A DNA stretch of 64,000 nt from Pedobacter sp. Leaf41 (GCF_001422545.1 NZ_LMLE01000008.1:175946-239945); one strand, 5' to 3'; counted from the stretch's first letter, positions 1 through 9,037 are shown. Notes: generated by a model from the letters alone, not told the origin. Program-made: numbers and translations.

Positions 1-887
1 AAGTTGATGCAAAAAAACTATCTGCTCAAACCCCAGGTTTCGCAGGTGCAGAAATTGCCAATGTTTGTAACGAAGCAGCATTAATCGCAGCACGTAGAAA
101 CAAAGAGCAGGTTGATATGCAAGATTTCCAAGATGCAATTGACCGGGTAATTGGTGGATTAGAAAAGAAAAATAAAATCATTTCGCCAGAAGAAAAACGA
201 ATCGTTGCTTATCATGAAGCTGGGCACGCTATTGCAGGTTGGTTCCTGGAACATGCAGACCCATTGGTTAAAGTTTCTATTGTTCCACGTGGAGTTGCAG
301 CCTTGGGTTATGCCCAATACTTACCAAAAGAACAGTTTTTATATACAACGGAGCAGTTAATCGACGGAATGTGTATGACAATGGGAGGACGTGTTGCTGA
401 AGACATTACTTTCGGTAAAATTTCAACCGGGGCTCAAAACGATTTGGAGCGCATTACCAAACTTTCTTATGCCATGGTGAGTATTTATGGTATGAACGAG
501 GCTGTAGGTAACGTTTCGTTTCACGATCCTCAGAACGAATACAATTTTAACAAGCCATATTCTGAAAAAACATCTGAATTAATTGATGTTGAAGTTCGTA
601 AACTGATTGGAGATGTGTACATCAAAACCAAACAATTGTTGTTGGATAAACAGGATGGGTTAGAAAAATTAGCTCAAAAATTATTGGAAAAAGAAATCTT
701 ATTCCAGGCAGATTTGGAGGAAATCTTAGGCAAACGTCCTTTTGATACCAGAACCACATACGATGAATTCGTGAATGGAACTGGAGATCAGACTCCGGCA
801 GCAGAAGGATTGCTTCACGATGGCGTTAGCGATACAGATATTAACAAAGAAGTATCTGGTTTAAATCCCTCTTCTGAGAAAGAGTAA
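1..887 (+). CDS. ftsH: ATP-dependent zinc metalloprotease FtsH, C-terminal part (gene cut by window start)
   Basis: FtsH is a membrane-anchored AAA+ protease that extracts and degrades misfolded membrane proteins and unstable regulators. The frame is open from base 3, so only the last 294 residues are visible. They begin in the C-terminal part of the AAA module ([17 protein letters not shown]) and continue through the M41 peptidase domain. The zinc site HEAGH lies at 213-227, and the downstream TGAQNDLE segment supplies the third, acidic ligand. The tail after about base 730 is polar and poorly conserved, as usual in the family. A strong hairpin terminator follows, and the LUD-domain gene comes next, a neighbour pair often seen in Bacteroidota. 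Identification is secure; the N-terminal membrane segments lie outside the window. Confidence 0.97.
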   Translation, partial: VDAKKLSAQTPGFAGAEIANVCNEAALIAARRNKEQVDMQDFQDAIDRVIGGLEKKNKIISPEEKRIVAYHEAGHAIAGWFLEHADPLVKVSIVPRGVAALGYAQYLPKEQFLYTTEQLIDGMCMTMGGRVAEDITFGKISTGAQNDLERITKLSYAMVSIYGMNEAVGNVSFHDPQNEYNFNKPYSEKTSELIDVEVRKLIGDVYIKTKQLLLDKQDGLEKLAQKLLEKEILFQADLEEILGKRPFDTRTTYDEFVNGTGDQTPAAEGLLHDGVSDTDINKEVSGLNPSSEKE

Positions 888-931
888 ATAGATATGCTCC
901 ATTGCATATAAACACAATTATACATAAGTTT

Positions 932-970
932 GAAACCTTGAACCTTAAAAGTTCAGGGTTTCATTTGTTT
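932..970 (+). terminator. Rho-independent terminator after ftsH
   Basis: Arms at 932-943 and 951-962 pair over 12 bp with one G-T wobble around a 7-base A/T-rich loop, followed by ATTTGTTT. It lies 45 bases after the ftsH stop and separates ftsH from the LUD gene. Confidence 0.8.
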
Positions 971-1044
971 AGATACATTGATTAACAAATCAACTACAAG
1001 ACACAGAACTTGTTTTGCATCTTAACAAAAGCAAGTACAAAAAA

Positions 1045-1689
1045 ATGAAGGATAATACCACCGCTAAAGAACAAATACTAAAAAAGATAAGGAAAGCGCT
1101 TTTGGAGAAGCGAGAAAATCCATATCCTAATGCGGAGGAAAGTCCTCTTTACAAAAAAAACACGCAAGAACTTGAGGTACTATTTGCCGAACAGTTGACT
1201 GCTATTTCCGGAAATTTTATCTTTTGTGAAGATGGCATCGATTTTTTTGAAAACATGCTTCAATTGGCAGATAAGTTTAAATGGCGCAAAATTTACTGCT
1301 GGGAACCTGAACTTCAGGAATTTCTGGCTAAGTATGAATTTCCTTTTTACCAAACAGATAAAGATTTTGAGCAAGCTGAAGTGGGCATCACCTTGTGCGA
1401 AGCATTGGTTGCCAGAAACGGAAGCGTAATGGTTACCAACCAAAGTGCAGCCGGCAGAAGGCTAAGCATTTTCCCGCATCACCACATTGTGATTGCCAGA
1501 ACGAGTCAACTGGTTTTAGATTTAAAAGATGCCTTCCAGCTGCTTAAAAATAAATACGGAAATCAAATTCCATCGATGATCAGCAATATTACCGGACCAA
1601 GTAGAACGGCGGATATTGAGAAAACATTGGTATTAGGTGCGCATGGGCCAAAAGAATTGTTTGTGTTTTTAATTGACGATTTTAGTTAA
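1045..1689 (+). CDS. LUD domain protein (LutC/YkgG family)
   Basis: This 214-residue protein belongs to the LUD family, whose LutC and LutB members take part in lactate utilisation in other bacteria. The sequence shows the typical short N-terminal helical segment (TAKEQILKKIRKALLEKREN) and, in the second half, the glycine- and serine-rich signature around ARNGSVMVTNQSAAGRR followed by FPHHHIVIARTSQLV and the conserved ITGPSRTADIEK. The open frame extends to 1015, but the ATG at 1045 leads directly into the conserved segment and is preferred. It follows ftsH, and no lutA or lutB partner is visible here. An electron-transfer role in lactate oxidation is possible by family, but the single-gene context does not prove it. 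Confidence 0.85.
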   Translation: MKDNTTAKEQILKKIRKALLEKRENPYPNAEESPLYKKNTQELEVLFAEQLTAISGNFIFCEDGIDFFENMLQLADKFKWRKIYCWEPELQEFLAKYEFPFYQTDKDFEQAEVGITLCEALVARNGSVMVTNQSAAGRRLSIFPHHHIVIARTSQLVLDLKDAFQLLKNKYGNQIPSMISNITGPSRTADIEKTLVLGAHGPKELFVFLIDDFS

Positions 1690-1730
1690 AAAATTTCTAT
1701 TTCTTATTTATTAACCATATTTTTATACTA

Positions 1731-1753
1731 CATACCGTTTTAGTATGCGGTAT
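1731..1753. promoter_or_regulatory. Inverted-repeat operator candidate before the FabH-like gene
   Basis: Two nested inverted repeats lie just before the 1761 start: ATACCG (1732-1737) with CGGTAT (1748-1753), and CATAC (1731-1735) with GTATG (1743-1747). The form CATAC-N7-GTATG resembles TetR-family operators. No TetR gene is adjacent, so the regulator is unknown. Confidence 0.4.
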
Positions 1754-1760
1754 TATAATT

Positions 1761-2840
1761 ATGAGCAAAGTAATAAATACGGTTATCACCGGCACTGGAA
1801 GTTATATTCCTGAAAATATTATCTCTGGTAACAAATTCCTAAATTCAACTTTTTTTGAGAATGGGAATCGACTAGAAAAGGAGAATTCCGAAATTATACA
1901 CAAGTTTTCTGAAATTACCGAAATTGTAGAAAGGCGGTATGTTTGTCCAGAACAATTGAGTAACCATATTGGCGCTAAAGCAGCTGAAAAAGCAATCGAT
2001 GATGCTGGTATTGATAAAGAAACATTAGATTATATCATCTTCTGTCATAATTTTGGAGACATTCCCTTGGGAAGTAATCGTACAGATATTTTACCTTCAC
2101 TGGCCGCGAAAGTTAAGCAGCAGTTGGGCATTTCAAATCCCGATTGCGTAGCTTATGATATCATCTTTGGTTGTCCGGGTTGGGTGCAGGGTTCAATCCA
2201 GGCAGATTATTACATTAAGAGTGGTGACGCTAAAAGAGTGATGGTGATTGGAGCCGAAACCTTAAGCAGAATTATCGATCCGCATGATCGCGATAGCATG
2301 ATATTTTCTGATGGAGCAGGAGCAGTAATTTATGAGGCAAAAGAAGAAGATTCGGAGAAGAAAGGAATTTTAGCCCATAAAACTGAGACTCACGCGGTTA
2401 ATTATGGTAATTTACTCATCATGGGTAAAGGCTCTAACCCGGAAGAAACCAGTGGCAACTATTACCTGAAAATGAATGGGCGTAAGCTCTATGAGTTTGC
2501 CGTGGTACAAGTGCCTCAGGTAATTAAAAAAGCACTCGATAAGGCCGAACTAAGTGTAGAAGATGTTAATATTGTATTCGTTCACCAGGCCAATGGTAAA
2601 ATGGATACCGCGATTATGAAGCGATTGTTTAAGCTTTACGGTAAAGATACTGTTCCAGAAAATCTGGTACCGATGACGATCTCCTGGTTGGGTAATAGTT
2701 CGGTTGCAACAGTACCAACTTTGTTAGATCTGGTATTGAAAGAACAAGTGAAAGGTTATAAAGTGAAGCCTGGTGATGTAGCCGTTTTTGCTTCTGTTGG
2801 TGCTGGAATGCACATCAACGCCTTTATTTACCGTTTTTAG
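1761..2840 (+). CDS. 3-oxoacyl-ACP synthase III-like (FabH family ketoacyl synthase)
   Basis: This thiolase-fold condensing enzyme of 359 residues probably starts or extends fatty-acid-like chains by Claisen condensation of an acyl-CoA with malonyl-ACP. The KAS III catalytic triad is visible: Cys138 in DIIFGCPG, His275 in FVHQANG and Asn312 in LGNSS. The protein is longer than the housekeeping FabH (about 320-335 residues), with an insertion near residues 25-55. It is therefore more likely a specialised paralogue, for example for branched or secondary lipids, than the main FabH; no fab cluster surrounds it. An inverted repeat precedes the start. Its stop overlaps the convergent TPR gene by 4 bases. 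The family call is firm, the substrate is unknown. Confidence 0.88.
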   Translation: MSKVINTVITGTGSYIPENIISGNKFLNSTFFENGNRLEKENSEIIHKFSEITEIVERRYVCPEQLSNHIGAKAAEKAIDDAGIDKETLDYIIFCHNFGDIPLGSNRTDILPSLAAKVKQQLGISNPDCVAYDIIFGCPGWVQGSIQADYYIKSGDAKRVMVIGAETLSRIIDPHDRDSMIFSDGAGAVIYEAKEEDSEKKGILAHKTETHAVNYGNLLIMGKGSNPEETSGNYYLKMNGRKLYEFAVVQVPQVIKKALDKAELSVEDVNIVFVHQANGKMDTAIMKRLFKLYGKDTVPENLVPMTISWLGNSSVATVPTLLDLVLKEQVKGYKVKPGDVAVFASVGAGMHINAFIYRF

Positions 2841-4321
2841 TTAAGCCTTTTCAAACCCGCTTTAGCCTGGCTTTCAATACTGCTTTCATATTCGTGGTTT
2901 TTCATGGAAACGGCATTATTGAAAGCCTCTTTTGCTTTCGCAATGTTCTTACGCTTTTCATAAACTTTGCCCATTTGCAAAGCAGCATTTGCAGCAAAAT
3001 AATATTTTGAATTTTTACCAAGGTTGATTGTGGCCTGATAAGCATCTAAGGCATCTTCGTCTTTTCCTAAATCATCATAAATTCTACCCAAACGGTAATT
3101 AAATTCTGTTTTATCCTTCTCAGAAGAAAAATCTGCAGTTTTTTTATCGCCTAAAATTTGCAATGCCCTGGTTAAATAGCCGCCATCAAACAACAACCTT
3201 GCTTTTAACAAATCGATGGCTGGTTGTGGAGATAACGCTTCATTTTTTGCTTGCTTATCTTTCTCATTATAGGTGTAACCATTGTTAATGGCTTTAGCCA
3301 CAAATGCGGAGTAACCATTTTTGTCACCTTTTAATAACGCAATCCAGCCCAAATGTAAATAGGTATCTTTAATATAATTTACGCCCTTATTGCTGCTTAA
3401 AAAGCGGTTGAAATAGGTAGCTGCAGATAGATCTAGCTTATTTAGGTGCGCTAATCCCTCTAAATAATCCAAATAAGGAAAGGGTTGGTAAAGCGAGCCC
3501 TCCGGTTTTTTTGCGAGAATGGCAATGGCTTCATCATTGTGTGCGTTCTTGATGCAAACATAGCTTCGTAAATAGCTTTTTAATAGACTTGTATCTGCTA
3601 TTCGATCCGTATATTTCATTGTCTTTGAATAAGCCGAACTGCTATGGGCAACATCAGTTAATACATAAGCATAGTAAAAAACCACTTCTTCATAAAACGG
3701 TTCATAAGATGACTTTGGCAAATTATCAGCCAGCTTTTCGAACATATTTAAGCCCGTTTGAAGATTTCCTCTTATCCCAAAAGTTGATAAAGTACTTTTT
3801 AGTGCGCCATCAGGAAGATTTCCCAGAACAGCATTAATTAAGCCTAAACCTTTCATGTTCAGGTGGAAGTTTGGAAACTTTTTGATGTTATCCTGAAGCA
3901 ATCCATTGGCTTTTTTTATTTCCATCGCGGCGTTGAAATATTCCCCAAAGCGACCGCGAATTAAAGCCCATTGTAAATTGATTTCGGCCTGTGCGTATAA
4001 ATAGTACGGAGAGCTTTTATCATCATCACTTATTTGATCCAACCGCGATGATTTATTTCCTTTTAAACGATCGAAATCTGCTTTGCTTTCGGATGTTAAA
4101 ATAATAAAATAATCAACATAGTTTTCCAAAAGGGGAATGATGGAATTATTTGGATGTTGCTTTTTTTCTGTAGAGATATACGCTCTTGCATTGCCCAGCT
4201 TAAGTTCAAATATACTTTTGTAGGCATTTAAGCAATTGGCATTAAAATCAAAATTGGCGAAAAGCGAAAGTGGAAAAACCAGTAAAGTTGATAAGGTAAG
4301 TAAGCGCAAAAATTTAATCAT
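2837..4321 (-). CDS. Secreted tetratricopeptide-repeat protein
   Basis: The 494-residue protein starts with an N-terminal signal peptide (MIKFLRLLTLSTLLVFPLSL then FANFDF), so it should act in the periplasm or at the envelope. The C-terminal 130 residues contain helical TPR-like units (GRIYDDLGKDEDALDAYQAT and KVYEKRKNIAKAKEAFNNAV); the middle is also alpha-helical and probably TPR-like. The frame extends to 4363, but the ATG at 4321 begins exactly at the signal peptide and is preferred. TPR arrays normally mediate protein-protein contacts; no catalytic motif is seen. It converges with the FabH-like gene. Function unknown. Confidence 0.8.
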   Translation of the reverse strand: MIKFLRLLTLSTLLVFPLSLFANFDFNANCLNAYKSIFELKLGNARAYISTEKKQHPNNSIIPLLENYVDYFIILTSESKADFDRLKGNKSSRLDQISDDDKSSPYYLYAQAEINLQWALIRGRFGEYFNAAMEIKKANGLLQDNIKKFPNFHLNMKGLGLINAVLGNLPDGALKSTLSTFGIRGNLQTGLNMFEKLADNLPKSSYEPFYEEVVFYYAYVLTDVAHSSSAYSKTMKYTDRIADTSLLKSYLRSYVCIKNAHNDEAIAILAKKPEGSLYQPFPYLDYLEGLAHLNKLDLSAATYFNRFLSSNKGVNYIKDTYLHLGWIALLKGDKNGYSAFVAKAINNGYTYNEKDKQAKNEALSPQPAIDLLKARLLFDGGYLTRALQILGDKKTADFSSEKDKTEFNYRLGRIYDDLGKDEDALDAYQATINLGKNSKYYFAANAALQMGKVYEKRKNIAKAKEAFNNAVSMKNHEYESSIESQAKAGLKRLN

Positions 4322-4419
4322 TTGGGATAGTCTTGTTATTATTGCACAGCAAAGGAATTTCAATTGAAAACAAATATTTAATTTAACGCATAAATATCAT
4401 TCTTGTTTTGTGTAGAAAC

Positions 4420-4449
4420 AAAAAACGTCCTGATTTTCATCAAGACGTT
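4420..4449 (-). terminator. Terminator of the zinc-ribbon gene
   Basis: Arms 4424-4434 and 4439-4449 pair over 11 positions with one mismatch around a TTTC loop. On the minus strand the hairpin is followed by a T run (A run at 4419-4425 on the plus strand), placing it 25 bases beyond the stop at 4474. Confidence 0.8.
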
Positions 4450-4473
4450 CTTTAAAATTTTTTGGAGAAGAAA

Positions 4474-5217
4474 TTAAGCTTCTGCTACTTCGTGAGTTAA
4501 AGCCTCATCAACCAAAATACGACCACAATGCTCGCAAACGATGATTTTTTTACGCTGACGAATATCTAATTGACGTTGAGGTGGAATCTGGTTAAAACAA
4601 CCTGAACAAGAATCACGATCGATCGTTACAACAGCCAGGCCGTTAATAGCGTTTTTGCGCAAACGTTTATAAGCGATCAATAATCTCTCATCAATAGTTG
4701 GCTCTGCTTTATCAGCTTTCTTTTGTAAATCTTGCTCTTCCTTTTCAGTTTCAGCAGTAATTACATCTAACTCGCCTTTTTTAATATCTAAATCTTTTTT
4801 TCTACCTTCTAATTCAGCTTTAGCAGCTTCATAGATTTCGGTTTTAGAAGTGATTTCGAAACCATGCTCTTTGATTTTCTTTTCAGAAACCTGAATGTCT
4901 AATCCTTGAATCTCAATTTCTTTAGTTAAAGCATCGTATTCACGGTTGTTTTTAACTTCTTTTAATTGAGTATCGTATCTTTTGATTGCTGCCTGAGCAT
5001 CTTTGATTGTATTTTTACGGTTTACGATCGAATCCTCAAGATCATCAAGTTCACCTTTAATTTTTGAGATTCTAGTTTCTAATCCTAAAACATCGTCTTC
5101 TAAATCGGCAACTTCCATTGGTAACTCACCACGTACCTGGCGAATTTTATCAATTTTGGTGTGGATATTTTGTAATTCGTATAAAGCCTTTAGCTTTTGT
5201 TCTACGGTTTGTTCCAT
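4474..5217 (-). CDS. C4-type zinc-ribbon coiled-coil protein (DUF164-like)
   Basis: The 247-residue protein consists of a long charged coiled coil (about residues 5-170) and a C-terminal zinc ribbon with cysteines at 204, 207, 228 and 231 (CSGC and CEHC). Family members bind nucleic acid or act as protein scaffolds; the exact role is unsettled. In many Bacteroidota genomes this gene lies directly downstream of a Nif3-like gene, and here the two are separated by the island at 5212-20889. Its start codon lies inside the island's direct repeat, and the preceding bases (TAATG on the minus strand) fit a former stop/start overlap with nif3. After insertion it must be expressed from a promoter supplied by the island or the repeat. 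Confidence 0.88.
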   Translation of the reverse strand: MEQTVEQKLKALYELQNIHTKIDKIRQVRGELPMEVADLEDDVLGLETRISKIKGELDDLEDSIVNRKNTIKDAQAAIKRYDTQLKEVKNNREYDALTKEIEIQGLDIQVSEKKIKEHGFEITSKTEIYEAAKAELEGRKKDLDIKKGELDVITAETEKEEQDLQKKADKAEPTIDERLLIAYKRLRKNAINGLAVVTIDRDSCSGCFNQIPPQRQLDIRQRKKIIVCEHCGRILVDEALTHEVAEA

Positions 5218-5237
5218 TAAAACAAGTAATTTATGGG
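5212..5237. repeat. Island attachment repeat, zinc-ribbon side
   Basis: TTCCAT, one variable base (T at 5218), then AAAACAAGTAATTTATGGG. It matches 20864-20889 at 25 of 26 positions. The start codon of the zinc-ribbon gene (5215-5217, minus strand) lies within the repeat, so integration preserves that start. Confidence 0.92.
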
Positions 5238-5377
5238 TATAATTATAATCTTCTTAATATCAGTCACTTAGGATGGCTCTCTTTTGTAAAGGGGCTCAAT
5301 TTGGGCCTCATTGAATCATCTTCTCGTAATCCCAAATTGTCCCAGTCCTTATGTAAGCTTGCAAAGATAATGAATTA
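5238..5377. other. Left-end non-coding segment with arm-type sites
   Basis: No convincing gene is present. The 19 bases at 5290-5308 match 20783-20801 at 16 positions; both contain two AGGGxCT-like units spaced by 12 bases. A related inverted unit (CCCAAATTGTCCCAGTCC) follows at about 5331-5348. These are candidates for integrase arm-binding sites. Confidence 0.6.
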
Positions 5378-5575
5378 TTATCTTTTCTTTGCATATAGAT
5401 TGCTATATATCTGTTGTTTGGCTCTTGCCTCCAGTTGCTGTTTCTTGGTTATATAGTTTGATTTCTTAGGATAGAATACTTCCTCCAATTTCTTTAATAT
5501 CCCAATAGCTTCAATAAGCATTTGAGTATTTAGTGAATCTACATGACCATTACTTCTTGAATTATCTCTTTCCAT
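5378..5575 (-). CDS. Small hypothetical protein
   Basis: This open frame of 65 residues is rich in Lys, Gln and Asn, with an amphipathic helix (LIEAIGILKKLEEVFYPK) and a basic C-terminal tail ending in YAKKR. It lies 49 bases downstream of the 207-residue gene on the same strand and may share its transcript. No family was recognised. Composition is plausible for a small helical nucleic-acid-associated protein, but coding status is uncertain. Confidence 0.4.
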   Translation of the reverse strand: MERDNSRSNGHVDSLNTQMLIEAIGILKKLEEVFYPKKSNYITKKQQLEARAKQQIYSNLYAKKR

Positions 5576-5624
5576 TTCGGTATAGGTTAAGTTGCCCCAT
5601 CAATAATTAGACGGGGCATAGATT

Positions 5625-6194
5625 CTACAATTGTGCACTTAAATTGATAAATGGAGTAACATACACAGGGAAGTTGACCTTTGAATCAGCTCGCTCCTCA
5701 TAATCAATATGAACCATGAATATTTTCGAAACATCAGATAAACAGCTATTCAAAATATCAACTAGATGTGGCTTCGATCCTAAAATTCTTCGTTCACCAT
5801 TTACTACTCTCATAATGTCGCGTGTTGTATACCTCTTTCCGAGTTCTAGTTTAGCCTCCAAAGCTTCATTATATTTAGCATCATCTGTTGACGCAACCGA
5901 AAATGAATAAACCCTCTCCATCAAGGGTTTCCAAGCATTTGTACCACGTACAGTTAATGCACTAATTATTTGAAGCGACTTTGAAGTTGTGTAAAACTCT
6001 TCTAATACAATAAGTCTTTCTTCTTGGATTGGGGTCAGATCATTCTCATTCAGCAACTTAATATGTTGCGGAAAGAAGTTACCATCTAACAAATTCTGGT
6101 GGGAAACTGCAATTGAATTAGTAGTTTCTTCGGCTCTACCTTTAGAGGGAACCAAGACAGCTTGAGAGCCGCCATAAATTTCATTACTATCCAT
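5625..6194 (-). CDS. Hypothetical island protein
   Basis: The preferred start is the ATG at 6194 (189 residues, beginning MDSNEIYGG); the frame stays open to 6248, adding a hydrophobic 18-residue lead that seems unrelated. The central part (ALEAKLELGKRYTTRDIMRVVNGERRILGSK) suggests a basic, possibly helix-turn-helix-like fold, but no family was recognised with confidence. There is no signal peptide in the preferred version. It is divergent from the 608-residue helicase-like gene across a 510-base non-coding gap, an arrangement typical of an island regulatory region, so a role in regulating or replicating the element is conceivable. Confidence 0.6.
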   Translation of the reverse strand: MDSNEIYGGSQAVLVPSKGRAEETTNSIAVSHQNLLDGNFFPQHIKLLNENDLTPIQEERLIVLEEFYTTSKSLQIISALTVRGTNAWKPLMERVYSFSVASTDDAKYNEALEAKLELGKRYTTRDIMRVVNGERRILGSKPHLVDILNSCLSDVSKIFMVHIDYEERADSKVNFPVYVTPFINLSAQL

Positions 6195-6706
6195 AATGTA
6201 TAGATTCGGGAATAATCCCATTAAACAAAAGTTTAGCTTTAACGCCACATTATGACGATACGAAGCAATTATTTACACTATGAACCAAAATCATATCCAT
6301 GATTTTAATAAAACACTTGACGGATATTCACTAAATCATACAATTGATTTCTTGAATCGATGCAAATATGGATATTTTTGATTTTACTAACAACATCTAT
6401 TGCTGAAAAGGATAATTTTAATCATAATTAGTACACTATTCTGACATTTTAATAGATCTTAGGCTTATCATCTTATATAGATTTATTAATAGGAATTTTC
6501 AATTCTTACTAATATTGACGAAATTTGTAACTAACAAGTTATAAGCAAACTAAATGTTAATTAAAGGATAAAGGCCTATCAAAAGAGGCCTTTTACTTTC
6601 AATAACATGTCATAAATCTCCAATTTGCTTAATCTAGATTTCTACAATAATGCAGTTGCTTCGAGTTATTCAGATATGAAATTAATAAAGAGTAATTGCT
6701 TATACA
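6195..6706. other. Divergent intergenic region with a terminator-like hairpin
   Basis: A/T-rich, no gene seen. A hairpin with 8-bp arms AAAGGCCT (6570-6577) and AGGCCTTT (6586-6593), followed by TACTTTC, stands about 115 bases before the helicase-like gene. It may end a short leader transcript or act as an attenuator. A short plus-strand frame at 6676-6729 starts with ATG and overlaps the next gene in another frame. Confidence 0.5.
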
Positions 6707-8533
6707 GTGCACAACACAATTCAAATTGAAATTAATGAAAACGCAAAACTAAAAAGTGTTTTCCCAGACGGTTTAATACCAAACAACAGTGACATAGATA
6801 AGGGTAAAACAGGCAACGGTTTAACGACCGCAGAGCTTTTAGCAGATAGACATAGTATTATCGTAAATCCACAAGTAAATACTATCGGTGACAAACAGGC
6901 ATTCTGCACAACAGAAAAGATTAATGTCCATGCCATTTATACTGGAGAGGGTAAGGGAATTGAAGAGTTTTTATTAAGCGACCTTCCTAAAAAGAAAATA
7001 TTCGTTACGCCCGAAAGCTTTCCATTAATTATTACAGCAGCAATTAAATCTGGTCTAGAGCAGAAATTGTATAACGAATTCTTCTGCCTGCTAGACGAAT
7101 CACATTGCTTTGCTAGCGAAAAGTTTCGCAATGGTATTTTAAGACCTTTTAATCATTTCTTTAAGTTTCAGAACAAGGCCATGGGTTCAGCTACACCTTT
7201 TCCATATACTGACCCAAGAATAGTGGCATTACAGAAATACAAGATAATGTACAAGGATTTGCTTGGAAAGATGAGCATAATATACGGAGAGAAACCGCAA
7301 GATATATTGGCGAACATGCTTCAGGGATGGGAATTCAAGGGTAATGTTCACATTTTCTTTAATACGGTAACTTCATGTGGAAATGTGGTTAGAACTACTG
7401 GAATAAAAGATTTTAATATTTACTGTGTTGATTCAGAAAGAAACAAAGCAAACTTACATGAGTTTGGCGATAAGATAATTGATAGACCTATTCAAGGCAA
7501 ATACGCAAAGTTTAACTTTTATAGCTGTCGTTATATTGAGGGGTGGGATATGTTCGATGATGAAGACACAACTATGATTTTTGTTACAGATGTAAAAGTT
7601 AGCCACAGCATAATGAATATTGGAATTAAGGGCGTTCAAAGTATGGGGAGATTAAGAAACCTAAAGCCATTAAATGCTTACCATATAACCAATTCTTTTA
7701 ACAAACCTGACAAATACAACAAGAGTATAAAACAAATTCAATGGCAAGTTGAAATGGAGGGACGCGAACATGTTACCTATTATAACCAATATCGTAAAAA
7801 AGCATTGATGGAATTCAGACCAATTTCCAAAAGGTTATTAGACCTAGTGGGACCGTTCGCCAATATAATTGATGAGTGGGCAGAATATTGCCATATGAAG
7901 TCCAACCAAGAATTGTATGAGGAATTTACTCGAAATACATACAATAACATCGATACGATTAAAGAATGTTGGGTTAACGCAAGGTATGAAACAGGAGTGT
8001 ATTTATGGGAATTACCAACAGTAGAAGTGAAAGGTAAGCAACAAAACGAGATAAATAGGGAGGTGCACCAATTGATAATGGAATACAGAAACAATCTACT
8101 ACAGTTCAGCTATGGAAATGCCAAAAAAGCTTTTAAGACTCTAAAAGGCAAATACTCCATCCTTTTCCAGGCAATAGATATCTTAAACGACACACAATTA
8201 AAAGAAACAGACTATCACAACGACAAAATGAAACAAGCATTAATCAACCAAAGCAACGCTAACCAACGAGGAAAACTTATAGTTGCTCTAATTGAAGAAT
8301 TTAAGATTGGTATTAGATACTCTAGGAAATATATCAAGAATAAGCTTCAGGAACTTTATAAGGAATTTAACATTATCGGAACTAATGGAAGGATCAAGAA
8401 TGCAAAGGCAACCGACCTAGAAGATTTTGAACTATTTCATTTGAAAGAATGTAAAATAGATGGGGATGGAGGTAAAAGACAGCAAGCGTTCGAAATCGAG
8501 GCTAAGAAATATCTTATCAGCATTGCTGCATAA
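6707..8533 (+). CDS. Superfamily 2 helicase-like protein with degenerate P-loop
   Basis: The 608-residue protein shows SF2 helicase-like motifs in the right order. A P-loop-like GKTGNGLTT occurs at 33-41, IIVNPQV at 51-57, DESH at 130-133 and SAT at 161-163. A motif-V-like YIEGWDM lies near 276-282 and QSMGRLR at 311-317. The Walker A lysine is replaced by Leu39, so nucleotide binding may be altered or lost. The C-terminal 270 residues are helical and basic and were not recognised. Related proteins occur in Bacteroidota phages and islands, where they are thought to act in replication; the precise role here is inferred. The start is GTG (6707); no in-frame ATG exists before residue 159, and an in-frame stop lies at 6686. 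A start problem or small frameshift near the 5' end is possible. Confidence 0.72.
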   Translation: MHNTIQIEINENAKLKSVFPDGLIPNNSDIDKGKTGNGLTTAELLADRHSIIVNPQVNTIGDKQAFCTTEKINVHAIYTGEGKGIEEFLLSDLPKKKIFVTPESFPLIITAAIKSGLEQKLYNEFFCLLDESHCFASEKFRNGILRPFNHFFKFQNKAMGSATPFPYTDPRIVALQKYKIMYKDLLGKMSIIYGEKPQDILANMLQGWEFKGNVHIFFNTVTSCGNVVRTTGIKDFNIYCVDSERNKANLHEFGDKIIDRPIQGKYAKFNFYSCRYIEGWDMFDDEDTTMIFVTDVKVSHSIMNIGIKGVQSMGRLRNLKPLNAYHITNSFNKPDKYNKSIKQIQWQVEMEGREHVTYYNQYRKKALMEFRPISKRLLDLVGPFANIIDEWAEYCHMKSNQELYEEFTRNTYNNIDTIKECWVNARYETGVYLWELPTVEVKGKQQNEINREVHQLIMEYRNNLLQFSYGNAKKAFKTLKGKYSILFQAIDILNDTQLKETDYHNDKMKQALINQSNANQRGKLIVALIEEFKIGIRYSRKYIKNKLQELYKEFNIIGTNGRIKNAKATDLEDFELFHLKECKIDGDGGKRQQAFEIEAKKYLISIAA

Positions 8534-8985
8534 CAGACTATAGAATGGTATAAATTTATTTTCTACTTCAAGCTTTTATATAAAAGAGAGTCGTTCATAA
8601 GAAATTTATGCCATTCACCAGTCAATACAACCACACCGGCTTTAAGTCGATAATCAATAAAATATTTTTCTATTTTTAAATAGCTGGCTAAAAATAACTT
8701 GTGTGTATTGAACACCCCCCCTCTATCATATCAGACCCCCGCATCGACTCTAGCGGGACATACAAAGAATTGCAACTCTCCAACTGAAAATTTATATCTA
8801 TAACTTAAACAAGAAGGCTGTCTGAAACCACCACTTTTACCTCATAGATTACCAATTTCTACTTTATAAATTTCCATTACAGACTATTAAACCGACTCGA
8901 CATTTGCCGTTTAACAAGATTTAGATTGACCAAAATCGATCAATAATCTTCGACAATACAATCACATTAAAATCGAATCTAACAC

Positions 8986-9011
8986 AATGCACCGCTTAAA
9001 AACGGTGCATT
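8986..9011. terminator. Perfect 9-bp hairpin
   Basis: AATGCACCG pairs with CGGTGCATT around the 8-base loop CTTAAAAA, followed by TCTATTATA. It could terminate transcription from the helicase-like gene, whose stop is about 450 bases upstream, or a small RNA. Confidence 0.55.
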
Positions 9012-9037
9012 TCTATTATATACCAATCTACAAACAG

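Noticed and set aside
281..296. parS-like sequence TGTTCCACGTGGAGTT inside ftsH
   Set aside because: It encodes the conserved Val-Pro-Arg-Gly of FtsH and lacks the right half of the palindrome; probably chance.
5003..5456. Plus-strand frames across the zinc-ribbon gene and left island end
   Set aside because: Antisense shadow of the coiled coil, with no recognisable domain; crosses the attachment site.
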